64,000 nt of DNA from Moheibacter lacus (GTDB taxonomy: Bacteria > Bacteroidota > Bacteroidia > Flavobacteriales > Weeksellaceae), in contig NZ_JACDZE010000001.1 of the NCBI RefSeq assembly GCF_014042165.1, positions 1,634,595-1,698,594 on the forward strand, in the 5' to 3' direction. The notes under the pieces are model-generated. The model made no database searches, was not told where the DNA came from, and saw nothing but the letters and a program-made list of their open reading frames with translations. Both the position numbers and the translations under genes were made by a program. Numbering within the stretch: position 1 is the stretch's first letter; each line of letters opens with the position of its first letter. Shown in pieces: positions 1-8,367 of the stretch.

Positions 1-1244
1 ATGTATTGATGAAACAAATAATCGTTTTGCGCCCATTTCGTTTTGTCTTTTTCTATGGTATGATTTTCTTTGAAATTCCCTTCATTGTCAAAGTTAAATA
101 ACACGAAATCAAGTGTTTTGGTAGAAGTGTAGTTAGAGTTGACACCTTTAAATTTCTCCGCCAAATAAACAAATGAACCGTCTTTCATGATGAAAAATTT
201 CTTCGGTGACAGATAGTATCCTTTTTCTACTACACCATACTTATTGGCTTCCATATTTTTTGCAATTTCAGACCAAGGATGGTATTTTCTAGTAATTTCG
301 TTTCCATTTTGATCCAAAACAACTTGGTAAATACCCAAATTTTTCATCCAATTAAAATCATCTTTAGAGTAGGGGCTATAATTCCCGACGATGTAGATTT
401 TATCACCAAAATAGCGGATGTTTACAGAATGGCTATAAGCAGCGTTTTTATTTTCCAATTCATATTTGAACCGTTTTTGACCTGTTTCCATTTCCAGTCC
501 GACTATTTTAAAACTGTCGATCCAAGTTTCATTGGCAAAATGAGAAAGTCCACCTAAGATCAGACCTTCATTCATGTTCAACACCCGAAATGCATTCCAG
601 TCTTTTTTGCTTCCATTTTCGTTGTAGACATATGCCCATTTCAGGTTTTTGTCTGAATCGTAAATCTTCAAATCTTTGTCCTGATAAAAATGTTTCCGTT
701 TTTTATTGTTTTCAGATACAAAAAATCCGTTCAGGTCTTTATGGTTAAAAGCATACGTAATGTTGATAGATTCCGCATTTTTATAATCTTTCAATTGGTT
801 TGCGGTAATGTTCAAATCACGAAATTCATTGTTTTCAAAGATGAATTCTTTCGAAACCGATTTGTCTTTCAGCGAAATGATCCGATTGAAAGTCAAAAGC
901 ACTTCATATTTCCGTATGTAATATTTGGAAAAAATGATGTGCTCGCCCATGAAAGTACAATCAAAAAAGTCGGAAGAAATTCCATCATAGTTTTTTTCTT
1001 GATAAGTTCCATTGGCAACTTTATTGAGGTTTCGGTCCAGTAAAATATACTCAAACTGTTTGTTTTCAGCATCAATTTTTCCTTGGTCAAAAAAGTAAAT
1101 ATAGCCGTAAAGATTATGGTCAGAGTCATATAAAATATCAGCATAGACCATTTCTCCATCAGCTAAATTTTCTAAATCTTGGGTTTGAGAAGAAGAGAAG
1201 ATTGATAATAAAAAAACAAGTATAGTAAAAAATGAAACTCTCAT
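1..1244 (-). CDS. Secreted protein of unknown function (3' end beyond left edge)
   Basis: An open frame runs from an ATG at 1244-1242 through at least 414 codons with no stop and leaves the window at base 1, so the C-terminus is missing. The N-terminus (MRVSFFTILVFLLSIFSSSQ) is a Sec signal peptide. The rest is Lys/Asn/Tyr-rich with repeated motifs such as YDSDKNLKW, IYVNEN-like and LDQNGNEI, which suggest a beta-rich secreted protein in which values are carried on repeated strands, but I recognise no family. A TATATTTG -7 box lies 25 nt upstream on this strand, and the gene is divergent from the DUF3817 gene. Reading-frame continuity was checked by hand translation along the whole stretch. 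A T9SS sorting domain could lie beyond the edge. Confidence 0.8.
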   Translation of the reverse strand, partial: MRVSFFTILVFLLSIFSSSQTQDLENLADGEMVYADILYDSDHNLYGYIYFFDQGKIDAENKQFEYILLDRNLNKVANGTYQEKNYDGISSDFFDCTFMGEHIIFSKYYIRKYEVLLTFNRIISLKDKSVSKEFIFENNEFRDLNITANQLKDYKNAESINITYAFNHKDLNGFFVSENNKKRKHFYQDKDLKIYDSDKNLKWAYVYNENGSKKDWNAFRVLNMNEGLILGGLSHFANETWIDSFKIVGLEMETGQKRFKYELENKNAAYSHSVNIRYFGDKIYIVGNYSPYSKDDFNWMKNLGIYQVVLDQNGNEITRKYHPWSEIAKNMEANKYGVVEKGYYLSPKKFFIMKDGSFVYLAEKFKGVNSNYTSTKTLDFVLFNFDNEGNFKENHTIEKDKTKWAQNDYLFHQY

Positions 1245-1268
1245 ATGGTTTATATTTCAAAAATTTGA

Positions 1269-1276
1269 CAAATATA
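1269..1276 (-). promoter_or_regulatory. -7 box of the left-edge secreted protein gene
   Basis: TATATTTG on the minus strand fits the Bacteroidota consensus TAnnTTTG, 24 nt before the ATG at 1244. Confidence 0.6.
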
Positions 1277-1312
1277 AGATTTAATGATGGGGTAGAAATC
1301 TAAGGAGAAACT

Positions 1313-1320
1313 TATCTTTG
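1313..1320 (+). promoter_or_regulatory. -7 box of the DUF3817/trpS transcript
   Basis: TATCTTTG matches TAnnTTTG exactly and lies 15 nt before the ATG at 1336. This supports the 1336 start over an ATG-less upstream extension at 1318, which would begin inside the promoter. Confidence 0.65.
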
Positions 1321-1335
1321 CGCCAAATTTTTAAC

Positions 1336-1647
1336 ATGAACGAACAATCTTTGAAAAAATATTTCAAGTTTTTCTGTATTTTAGAATTCATCAGTTGTAT
1401 CTTGCTTTTTTGTATCGCCATGCCGGTAAAATACGGTGTAGATCCTGAAACTCCTTTGATGTTTCCCATCGGGCTATTTCATGGCGTTGCCTTTATGGGG
1501 TATGTATTGTTTGCCTTTTTGGTAAAAAAATATTACAAATGGGACTGGGAAGAAATGGCCTTTGTGTTGATGTTTGCGTTCGTTCCGTTCATGACCATTT
1601 TGGTACATAAAAAAGTGAATAAATTTGACCGTGAAAATGCGGTTTAA
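1336..1647 (+). CDS. DUF3817 family integral membrane protein
   Basis: About 103 residues with three hydrophobic segments (roughly FCILEFISCILLFCIAMPV, LFHGVAFMGYVLFAFLV and MAFVLMFAFVPFMTILV) and the family-typical features of a KYxxDPE-like loop and an HG pair in the second segment. This is the small membrane protein family DUF3817 (YdzA-like), of unknown biochemical role. The start at ATG 1336 is chosen because a -7 promoter box ends at 1320; an in-frame earlier codon at 1318 overlaps that box. trpS follows 35 nt downstream in the same direction and may be co-transcribed. Confidence 0.85.
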   Translation: MNEQSLKKYFKFFCILEFISCILLFCIAMPVKYGVDPETPLMFPIGLFHGVAFMGYVLFAFLVKKYYKWDWEEMAFVLMFAFVPFMTILVHKKVNKFDRENAV

Positions 1648-1651
1648 TAGT

Positions 1652-1682
1652 AAATTCAAAAATTCAACATTCAAAATTTAAA
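1652..1682 (+). repeat. Heptamer-like AT-rich spacer between DUF3817 gene and trpS
   Basis: The gap consists of approximate repeats of AAATTCA / AAAATTCA / ACATTCA / AAATTTA running into the trpS start. It belongs to the general class of 7-8 nt periodic spacers seen elsewhere in this window. The AT-rich composition makes this one of the weaker examples. Confidence 0.4.
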
Positions 1683-2660
1683 ATGATGCCAAGAGTTTTA
1701 ACCGGCGTTCAAGCCACGGGAACACCACATTTAGGAAATATTTTGGGAGCGATTGCTCCGGCGATTGAGATGGCGAATTCCGCAAACGACAATTCCTTTA
1801 TCTTCATCGCAGATCTTCATGCTTTGACTCAAATCAAAGATCCTGAAGTGTTGAAACAAAACACCTATGAAGTAGCAGCAACTTGGTTGGCGCTGGGACT
1901 CGATACGGAAAAAGCGGTTTTTTACCGTCAATCAGACGTGGCTCAGGTTTCAGAATTGATGTGGTATTTGCTGAATTTCTTTCCTTTTCAGCGATTGACA
2001 TTGGCGCATTCATTTAAAGACAAACAGGATTATTTGTCCGACGTAAATGCGGGACTTTTTACCTATCCGATTTTGATGGCGGCCGATATATTACTCTACG
2101 ATGCAGACATCGTTCCGGTAGGAAAAGACCAACTCCAACATCTCGAAATCACGCGCGATGTAGCCGAAAGATTTAACCACCAAATGGGCGAAACTTTTGT
2201 ATTGCCCCAAGCCAAAATCGATGAAAATGTAATGCTCGTTCCCGGTGTGGATGGTCAGAAAATGAGCAAATCCCGAAATAATTTTATCAATATTTTCTTG
2301 CCTGAAAAACAATTGAAAAAGCAAGTGATGTCCATCCAGACCGACAGCACACCGCTGGAAGATCCCAAAAATCCCGATACTGATAACGTTTTTGCTTTGT
2401 ATAAATTGGTGGCAACGCCTGAACAAACCGAAGAAATGCGTCAGAATTACCTGAATGGCGGTTATGGTTATGGCCACGCGAAAAATGCTTTGCTGGAAGT
2501 TTTATTGGACAATTATGCGACAGCTCGTGCGAAATTCAACGAATTATTGAATGATAAATCTTCACTCGACGCTTATTTGGACAATGGCGCCATTCGCGCA
2601 TCGGTTGTGGCAGATGAAGTTTTGCGCCGTGTGAGGGGAAAATTGGGGTTGAAAATTTAA
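1683..2660 (+). CDS. trpS: Tryptophan--tRNA ligase
   Basis: Class Ib aminoacyl-tRNA synthetase that charges tRNA-Trp. The 325-residue protein has the N-terminal GVQATGTPHLGN segment, where HLGN is the HIGH signature, the DADIVPVGKDQLQHLEITRD segment of the Trp-AMP pocket, and GQKMSKSRNN as the KMSKS loop. The length is normal for bacterial TrpS. The start at ATG 1683 is followed immediately by a second ATG, so the true start could be one codon later. It probably shares a transcript with the small membrane protein gene upstream. Only this copy is seen in the window. Confidence 0.97.
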   Translation: MMPRVLTGVQATGTPHLGNILGAIAPAIEMANSANDNSFIFIADLHALTQIKDPEVLKQNTYEVAATWLALGLDTEKAVFYRQSDVAQVSELMWYLLNFFPFQRLTLAHSFKDKQDYLSDVNAGLFTYPILMAADILLYDADIVPVGKDQLQHLEITRDVAERFNHQMGETFVLPQAKIDENVMLVPGVDGQKMSKSRNNFINIFLPEKQLKKQVMSIQTDSTPLEDPKNPDTDNVFALYKLVATPEQTEEMRQNYLNGGYGYGHAKNALLEVLLDNYATARAKFNELLNDKSSLDAYLDNGAIRASVVADEVLRRVRGKLGLKI

Positions 2661-2693
2661 ATTTTATATTTGTGAATTAACCAATTTTAGATT

Positions 2694-4244
2694 ATGAAAT
2701 CATTTATTCTACTTTTTAGCATTTTTTCTTTTTCGATATTGTTTGCACAACAAGCTCCTGAAATTGAGTGGTCTCGAAATTATGGAGGTTCAGATTTTGA
2801 AGAGGCGTATGATATAAAACAAACGCCAGACGGTGGATATATTGTAGTTGGTTATACTATGTCTATTGATGGTGATGTAAGTGAAAATAAAGGTGAATCT
2901 GATTATTGGTTGCTCAAATTGAATTCAATGGGAAATATTGAATGGGAGAAATCCTATGGTGGGTCCAATGAAGATTATGCATATTCAGTAGTGTTAACAC
3001 AAGATGGTGGTTATTTAGTTGCCGGACAAAGTTTTTCAAATGATGGTGATGTTGGAGAGAATTACGGTTCAGAATTTACTTCAGATATTTGGTTAATTAA
3101 AATAAGTGGTAGCGGTGAACTTATATCAAAAAAGAATTTAGGAGGGTCTTTTTCTGAACGTTTCCCTACAATAATAAAAACAAGTGATGGTTTTGCTCTA
3201 ATTTCAATTACGGAATCTTCTGATTTTGATGTGTCGAATAATTATGGTGGTTCAGACTATTGGTTGGTAAAATTAAGCGAAGACCTAGAGATTCAATGGG
3301 AGAAATCATACGGAGGGAGTCTTTTCGAAGGAATGATGGCTTATAACCCACCTAAGGTAATTCAACTTGAAGATGGTGGTTTTATAATTTCCGGAGAAAG
3401 TGAATCAAATAATGGCGACTTAACGGAAAATTATGGAAATAATGATTTTTGGATTTTTCAGACGAATAATGTCGGTGAATTAGTTTGGCAAAAGTCCTAT
3501 GGTGGAAATGGTTATGATTTTGCTCAATCAATTATTAAGTTATCAAACGGGAATTATTTTATTACAGGTTTTAGCACATCTATTGACGGTAATATATCTA
3601 ATCCTTTTGGTGAAAATCCTATGGATATTTGGACTATAATGATAGATGAATCAGGTGAATTAATTTGGGAGAAGTCCTATGGTGGTTTTAGTTCAGATTA
3701 CGGTTCCACTATTGTTGAAGCAACAGACGGAAGTATTATAATGGGAAGTGTTTCTTTATCTGATGACGGAAATGTTTCCAATAATTATGGGGCATTTGAT
3801 GTTTGGGTTGCAAAAATAAACTTAAATGGAGAAATTATTTGGGAAAAGAATTACGGTGGAAGTGCGGTTGAATTGATTGATAACACAATACTTTCCTCCG
3901 ATGGGAAAATTATTTTTGCAGGTCTTTCAAGGTCAGAAGATTTCGATTTAGAAATGAATAACGGTGAAACCGATTTCTGGATAGTGAAACTCGGTTCAGA
4001 ACAAATGTCCACTTCCGAAATCAATTCATCTCAAATTTCTATTTACCCCAATCCAGTAAAAAACATCTTGAATTTCTCTGAAGAATTAAACGACATTAAA
4101 ATCTTCAATTTGGCAGGGCAAAAAGTTTTAGAAAGTTCAGATAAAAACAAAATCAATGTGAGTCATTTGAATTCAGGAACATTTGTGTTGAAAGCCAAAA
4201 ACCAAAAAGGCAAATCTGTCCAACTAAAATTCATCAAAAACTAA
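2694..4244 (+). CDS. T9SS-exported repeat protein
   Basis: 516 residues with an N-terminal signal peptide ending near FAQQ. Seven to eight degenerate repeats of about 55-65 residues follow, each with the motif W(E/S)KSYGGS and then (T)DGGYI(V/I)xG. The last ~75 residues (from ISIYPNPVKN to the end) are a T9SS type A sorting domain with the usual YPNP entry and the LNSGTFVLK motif. The protein is therefore expected to cross the outer membrane by the type IX system and be surface-attached or released. The repeats resemble the beta-propeller-like 'GGSxxD' repeats of Bacteroidota secreted proteins; the ligand is unknown. It starts 33 nt after trpS. Confidence 0.88.
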   Translation: MKSFILLFSIFSFSILFAQQAPEIEWSRNYGGSDFEEAYDIKQTPDGGYIVVGYTMSIDGDVSENKGESDYWLLKLNSMGNIEWEKSYGGSNEDYAYSVVLTQDGGYLVAGQSFSNDGDVGENYGSEFTSDIWLIKISGSGELISKKNLGGSFSERFPTIIKTSDGFALISITESSDFDVSNNYGGSDYWLVKLSEDLEIQWEKSYGGSLFEGMMAYNPPKVIQLEDGGFIISGESESNNGDLTENYGNNDFWIFQTNNVGELVWQKSYGGNGYDFAQSIIKLSNGNYFITGFSTSIDGNISNPFGENPMDIWTIMIDESGELIWEKSYGGFSSDYGSTIVEATDGSIIMGSVSLSDDGNVSNNYGAFDVWVAKINLNGEIIWEKNYGGSAVELIDNTILSSDGKIIFAGLSRSEDFDLEMNNGETDFWIVKLGSEQMSTSEINSSQISIYPNPVKNILNFSEELNDIKIFNLAGQKVLESSDKNKINVSHLNSGTFVLKAKNQKGKSVQLKFIKN

Positions 4245-4246
4245 AT

Positions 4247-4345
4247 TCGAAGTTCGAAACTCGAAGTTCGAAATTCGCTCAACCCAAACCGCAAAACCAA
4301 CAACTCAAAACGCACAACCCAAAACCCAAATCGCTCAATTGTTAT
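4247..4345 (+). repeat. Heptamer-periodic spacer before the suf operon
   Basis: From 4247 the sequence reads as consecutive heptamers TCGAAGT, TCGAAAC, TCGAAGT, TCGAAAT, TCGCTCA. It then becomes a looser A/C-rich stretch with AACC/AAAC every 7-8 nt up to about 4340. No ORF and no terminator-like hairpin accounts for it. Confidence 0.6.
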
Positions 4346-4383
4346 AATTTATTAAAAATGAAGGAAAATCCCGCTTTCGGTTG

Positions 4384-4391
4384 TATCTTTG
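4384..4391 (+). promoter_or_regulatory. -7 box of the suf operon
   Basis: TATCTTTG matches TAnnTTTG and lies 23 nt upstream of the sufA-like ATG at 4415. No clear -33 TTG is seen at the usual distance. It is the only consensus box between the T9SS gene and the suf genes. Confidence 0.6.
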
Positions 4392-4414
4392 TGGATTCAA
4401 AAATTGAATAGAAA

Positions 4415-4744
4415 ATGATACAAGTTTCAGATACAGCAAAAACAAAAGTAATCTCTTTGATGAGCGAGGATGGAACGAATCTGGAAGAGAGTTTCGTGCG
4501 GGTTGGTGTAGAAAGCGGTGGTTGTTCCGGTTTGTCTTATAAACTTTCTTTTGACAAAGACCGAAATGATGAAGATAAACTTTTTGAACACAATGGTGTA
4601 CGGATTTTGGTCGATAAAAAATCCTTTTTGTATTTGATCGGGACGACTTTAGAGTATTCTGGTGGTTTGAACGGAAAAGGATTTGTGTTCAACAACCCAA
4701 ACGCACAACGCACTTGTGGTTGTGGAGAAAGTTTCGCCGTTTAA
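4415..4744 (+). CDS. sufA: SufA/IscA (HesB)-type iron-sulfur carrier
   Basis: A 109-residue A-type carrier that receives a nascent cluster from the SufBCD scaffold and hands it to target proteins. The three conserved cysteines are visible: one in VESGGCSGLSY and two in the C-terminal CGCGESF motif. The length is typical. It is the first gene of the suf operon, behind a TATCTTTG promoter box. SufA, IscA and ErpA cannot be separated by motif alone; I use sufA because of its position. The following gene starts in another frame at or just before this gene's stop codon. Confidence 0.9.
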   Translation: MIQVSDTAKTKVISLMSEDGTNLEESFVRVGVESGGCSGLSYKLSFDKDRNDEDKLFEHNGVRILVDKKSFLYLIGTTLEYSGGLNGKGFVFNNPNAQRTCGCGESFAV

Positions 4745-4754
4745 TTCTAATGCA

Positions 4755-5618
4755 TTGATTTTGAGTCGATTCATATTCATTCTTCCCTTTTTTGTTTTGA
4801 GTTTGTTGGCACAAGCCCAAATGAGTGTAGATAAACTATTGGTTTTTAGTCCGGATGAGCATTCGGTGAAATACAATGAAGTTTATACTGATAATTTTTT
4901 CTTTGGGAATTTCGGGATTAAATATTTGGTGAATGCGGTTCCTATTTCGACTAAAAATATAAAAACCGTTAAAATTTCAACCGAAACAGAAGGAAATAAA
5001 ACACCGGATGTTTTTGAATTGAAGTATGACGAAGAAGGAAAATTGATCCAAATGAAAGTTTCTGAAATGCTTTCTGGTAAAGCCATGACGGTGGATTATG
5101 TTTACAAAGACGGATTGATTCAAGAAGAAATTTTCAAAGACAGCGAAGGGACTCGTTCCAATAAATTCCATTATGCCGAAGGAAAAATGATCGTGGAAAA
5201 TCTCAAAGGAATGATCGACGTTTACCAATTGAAAGGAAAATTGTTATTTAAAGAATCTTACCTAAACGGAAAACCGGTTTTTAAAGATAGAATCGAAGGT
5301 AAATGTAGAATCACTTCTTACCAACGAGACGATATCGATAAAACTTGTTACAGTAATTTTACAGGTGAAATGCCTGTTTCAGTAGAAGAATTTTCTACTT
5401 CGGAAAATGTGAAAACCAATAAAATTTCTCTGGTTTCTGAAAGCATTTGGAAAGTAGAGGAAAATGCAAATGGAACCTATAGCTTTTTAAACGGAAAAAC
5501 AGAATTGTACCGTTTAGAATTAGATAAAAATGGAACGGTTAAAAATTTTGAATTTATGGGAATCAAATCGGAATTTAAAAAACCGATTCATTTTTCATTT
5601 AGTTATACATACTATTAA
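4755..5618 (+). CDS. Secreted protein of unknown function inside the suf operon
   Basis: No family recognised. The frame is open from an ATG at 4683, which would overlap the sufA gene by 62 nt. A TTG at 4755 (or 4761) gives a compact signal peptide (ILSRFIFILPFFVLSLLAQAQ), so I prefer a non-ATG start there; this remains uncertain. The mature part has strand-like repeats of the type YDEEGKLIQMKV, YVYKDGLIQEEIF and FHYAEGKMIVEN, resembling MORN/YwqK-like beta-hairpin proteins. It lies between sufA and sufB on the same strand with a 62-nt gap to sufB. An exported protein in an iron-sulfur assembly operon is unexpected, and no role can be assigned. Confidence 0.75.
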   Translation: MILSRFIFILPFFVLSLLAQAQMSVDKLLVFSPDEHSVKYNEVYTDNFFFGNFGIKYLVNAVPISTKNIKTVKISTETEGNKTPDVFELKYDEEGKLIQMKVSEMLSGKAMTVDYVYKDGLIQEEIFKDSEGTRSNKFHYAEGKMIVENLKGMIDVYQLKGKLLFKESYLNGKPVFKDRIEGKCRITSYQRDDIDKTCYSNFTGEMPVSVEEFSTSENVKTNKISLVSESIWKVEENANGTYSFLNGKTELYRLELDKNGTVKNFEFMGIKSEFKKPIHFSFSYTYY

Positions 5619-5632
5619 ATAGGAGTTGAATT

Positions 5633-5675
5633 TTTGAAATCAAATTTCATCCGCCGCGGCGGACAAATTTTCAAA
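5633..5675 (+). repeat. Long REP-like hairpin in the sufB leader
   Basis: The perfect palindrome TCCGCCGCGGCGGA (5650-5663) is extended on both sides by AAATTT and TTTGAAA/TTTCAAA arms, giving an imperfect stem of about 20 bp that ends five bases before the sufB ATG. The same GC palindrome recurs at 21454-21467. There is no T-tract, so termination is unlikely. It could be a REP-like insertion or an mRNA-stability or processing element within the operon. Confidence 0.7.
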
Positions 5676-5680
5676 TTGAA

Positions 5681-7138
5681 ATGAGCAATACAAAATATAC
5701 AGAAGACGATTTAAGACAGGATTTGTCTACGAAAAAGGAATATGAATTCGGATTTACGACGGATGTCGAATACGAAGAATTTCCAATCGGCCTGAACGAA
5801 GACATCGTCCGTGAAATTTCCAAACGCAAAGAAGAGCCGGAATGGATGACCGAATGGCGTTTGGATGCATTTCGTGAATGGCAGAAAATGGAAGAACCGG
5901 AATGGGCCAATGTTAATTATCAAAAGCCTAATTTTCAGGATATTACTTATTATGCTGCGCCGAAAAAGAAACCGGAATTGGCAAGTTTGGATGAAGTCGA
6001 TCCCGAATTATTGAAAACCTTTGAAAAATTGGGGATTTCGATTGACGAACAAAAACGTTTGACCGGTGTTGCGGTGGACATCGTGATGGATTCCGTTTCG
6101 GTTGCTACGACTTTTAAAGATACGTTAAATGATCTGGGCATTATTTTCTGTTCGATTTCAGAAGCGATCAAAGAACACCCTGAATTAGTGAAAAAATACA
6201 TCGGGAAAGTCGTTCCGAAAACCGATAATTTCTATGCAGCTTTGAATTCGGCAGTATTTTCTGACGGATCCTTTTGTTATATCCCAAAAGGCGTTCGTTG
6301 TCCCATGGAGCTTTCCACTTATTTCCGAATTAATCAAGCCGGAACAGGTCAGTTTGAAAGAACATTGTTGATCGCGGACGAAGGCGCGTATGTTTCGTAT
6401 TTGGAAGGTTGTACCGCACCGATGCGAGATGAAAACCAATTGCATGCGGCAGTGGTTGAATTGATAGCGATGGACGATGCCGAAATCAAATATTCCACGG
6501 TTCAGAATTGGTATCCGGGAGATGAAGAGGGAAAAGGAGGTGTTTTCAATTTTGTGACGAAAAGAGGATTGGCCGAAAAAAATGCAAAAATCAGTTGGAC
6601 ACAAGTCGAAACCGGATCAGCAGTGACTTGGAAATATCCGAGTTGTATTTTGAAAGGTGATAATTCGACAGGAGAGTTTTATTCGATTGCGGTTACCAAT
6701 CATTTCCAACAAGCCGATACCGGAACGAAGATGATTCACATCGGAAAAAATTCCAAATCGACGATTATTTCCAAAGGAATTTCGGCCGGAAAATCACAAA
6801 ACAGTTATCGAGGTTTGGTAAAAGTGATGGCCAATGCTGAAGGAGCGAGAAATTTCTCACAGTGCGATTCACTTTTGATGGGAAATGAATGTGGAGCGCA
6901 TACGTTTCCATACATCGAAATCAAGAACAAATCCGCCAAACTGGAGCACGAAGCCACAACCTCCAAAATCGGAGAAGATCAATTGTTTTATTGTAACCAA
7001 AGAGGAATCGATACAGAAAAAGCAATTGCATTGATTGTAAACGGATTTAGCCGTGAGGTTTTGGACAAATTACCAATGGAATTTGCAGTAGAAGCGAAGA
7101 AGTTATTGGAGATCAGTTTGGAAGGTTCAGTAGGGTAA
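5681..7138 (+). CDS. sufB: Fe-S cluster assembly scaffold SufB
   Basis: 485 residues, normal for SufB. It is the core subunit of the SufBCD scaffold on which sulfur and iron are assembled into Fe-S clusters. Typical segments are [19 protein letters not shown], the [11 protein letters not shown] loop and the C-terminal [21 protein letters not shown] segment. The start at ATG 5681 follows the long hairpin. The next gene in the operon is the four-helix-bundle cassette, after which sufC and sufD follow on the same strand, so the suf order is preserved around an insertion. Confidence 0.98.
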   Translation: MSNTKYTEDDLRQDLSTKKEYEFGFTTDVEYEEFPIGLNEDIVREISKRKEEPEWMTEWRLDAFREWQKMEEPEWANVNYQKPNFQDITYYAAPKKKPELASLDEVDPELLKTFEKLGISIDEQKRLTGVAVDIVMDSVSVATTFKDTLNDLGIIFCSISEAIKEHPELVKKYIGKVVPKTDNFYAALNSAVFSDGSFCYIPKGVRCPMELSTYFRINQAGTGQFERTLLIADEGAYVSYLEGCTAPMRDENQLHAAVVELIAMDDAEIKYSTVQNWYPGDEEGKGGVFNFVTKRGLAEKNAKISWTQVETGSAVTWKYPSCILKGDNSTGEFYSIAVTNHFQQADTGTKMIHIGKNSKSTIISKGISAGKSQNSYRGLVKVMANAEGARNFSQCDSLLMGNECGAHTFPYIEIKNKSAKLEHEATTSKIGEDQLFYCNQRGIDTEKAIALIVNGFSREVLDKLPMEFAVEAKKLLEISLEGSVG

Positions 7139-7140
7139 AT

Positions 7141-7173
7141 AAGTTCAAAGTTTAAAGTTTAAAGTTTAAGGTT
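7141..7173. repeat. Left inverted repeat of the four-helix-bundle cassette
   Basis: The sequence is AAGTTCAAAG followed by TTTAAAG heptamers and TTTAAGGTT. Its reverse complement matches 7569-7601 at 29 of the first 31 positions. It starts two bases after the sufB stop codon and ends at the TTG start of the four-helix-bundle gene. Confidence 0.85.
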
Positions 7174-7575
7174 TTGGCAACGATAGAAAGATTTGAAGAT
7201 TTAGAAATTTGGAAAGAAGCAAGAATTGTTTCAAATAAAATCTTCGTAATCTCAGTTGAATCAGAACTTAAAAATGATTTTGGACTCAAAAACCAAATTA
7301 AAAATTCTTCAGGTTCTATAATGGACAACATTGCAGAAGGATTTGAAAGAGGTGGAAATCTGGAGTTTAGACAATTTTTATCCTTTGCTAAAGGTTCTGC
7401 CGGAGAAACAAGATCGCAATTATATCGTTTATTGGATTCTAATTATATAAAAAAGGAGAAATTTGAAGAATTGAAATCGGATTTAGAAAAGATAAGTGGA
7501 AAGATTACAAATTTTATAAAATATTTAAACAATAATGATTTTAAAGGAAATAAGTTCAAGGAAGGACAACCTTAA
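7174..7575 (+). CDS. Four-helix-bundle protein (23S rRNA IVS-encoded protein family)
   Basis: 133 residues with the family motifs FEDLEIWKEAR, EGFERGG and EFRQFLSFAKGSAGE. These mark the four-helix-bundle family (TIGR02436 / 23S rRNA-intervening-sequence protein), whose members occur in rRNA intervening sequences and, as Avd, in diversity-generating retroelements. Its biochemical role is unsettled; related proteins form oligomers that bind nucleic acid. The start is a TTG at 7174, the first start-like codon after the left repeat. The stop codon TAA (7573-7575) lies within the right repeat. No DGR reverse transcriptase or rRNA is nearby. The gene interrupts the usual sufB-sufC junction, which suggests insertion. 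Confidence 0.92.
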   Translation: MATIERFEDLEIWKEARIVSNKIFVISVESELKNDFGLKNQIKNSSGSIMDNIAEGFERGGNLEFRQFLSFAKGSAGETRSQLYRLLDSNYIKKEKFEELKSDLEKISGKITNFIKYLNNNDFKGNKFKEGQP

Positions 7576-7601
7576 ACTTTAAACCTTAAACTTTAAACAA
7601 A
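7569..7601. repeat. Right inverted repeat of the four-helix-bundle cassette
   Basis: AACCTTAAACTTTAAAC followed by CTTAAACTTTAAAC; it pairs with 7141-7173 with two mismatches over the first 31 positions. It contains the stop codon of the four-helix-bundle gene and ends a few bases before the sufC ATG at 7606. Confidence 0.85.
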
Positions 7602-7605
7602 TAAA

Positions 7606-8361
7606 ATGTTAAAAATAAACAACTTACACGCTCAAATTGAAGACGGAGCCGAAATTTTAAAAGGAATTAATTTAGAGATAAAACCGGGAGAAGTCCATGC
7701 GATCATGGGACCAAATGGTTCCGGAAAATCTACCCTTTCATCTGTAATTGCAGGAAAAGAAGATTATGAAGTAACGGATGGTGAAATCGATTTTGAAGGA
7801 GAAGATTTACTCGAAATGGGTGCTGATGAACGTGCGCACAAAGGAATTTTCCTTTCGTTCCAATATCCGGTAGAAATTCCTGGTGTTACCGTGACCAATT
7901 TCATCAAAACGGCGATAAACGAAACCCGAAAAGCACAAGGTTTGGAAGAAATGGGTGCTTCTGAAATGTTGAAATTGATCCGAGAGAATGCGGAGAAATT
8001 GGGCATCAGAAAAGATTTTCTTTCTCGTTCTCTAAACGAAGGATTTTCAGGTGGAGAAAAGAAACGTAACGAAATCTTTCAAATGATGATGCTCAACCCA
8101 AAATTGGCAATTCTAGACGAAACGGATTCTGGTTTGGACATTGATGCACTGCGAATTGTGGCAGATGGAGTCAATGCGTTCAAAAATGAAAACAATGCCG
8201 TTTTGGTCATCACGCATTATCAACGATTATTGGATTATATCGTCCCTGACTTTGTCCACGTTTTGAGCGATGGTAAAATCATCAAATCAGGTGGAAAGGA
8301 ACTGGCGCATGAGTTAGAAGCGAGAGGTTATGATTGGGTGATCGAAGAAGCAGCAGTTTAA
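7606..8361 (+). CDS. sufC: Fe-S assembly ATPase SufC
   Basis: 251-residue ABC-type ATPase of the SufBCD complex that drives conformational change during cluster assembly. Visible motifs are Walker A GPNGSGKST (about residue 36-44), Q-loop at SFQYPVEIPGV, signature FSGGEKKRNE, Walker B LAILDETDSGLD and the switch His in VITHYQR. Cytosolic, with no membrane partner expected. It follows the four-helix-bundle cassette by 30 nt, and sufD follows after a hairpin-containing gap. Confidence 0.98.
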   Translation: MLKINNLHAQIEDGAEILKGINLEIKPGEVHAIMGPNGSGKSTLSSVIAGKEDYEVTDGEIDFEGEDLLEMGADERAHKGIFLSFQYPVEIPGVTVTNFIKTAINETRKAQGLEEMGASEMLKLIRENAEKLGIRKDFLSRSLNEGFSGGEKKRNEIFQMMMLNPKLAILDETDSGLDIDALRIVADGVNAFKNENNAVLVITHYQRLLDYIVPDFVHVLSDGKIIKSGGKELAHELEARGYDWVIEEAAV

Positions 8362-8367
8362 TTATTT

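Noticed and set aside
7137-7559. AAATAAGTTCAA present at 7137-7148 and 7548-7559 as a target-site duplication of the four-helix-bundle cassette
   Set aside because: The second copy lies inside the coding region and inside the inverted repeats, so the two do not flank the element.
7174-7575. Diversity-generating retroelement accessory gene (avd)
   Set aside because: No reverse transcriptase, template repeat or variable repeat is near; only the protein family is shared.
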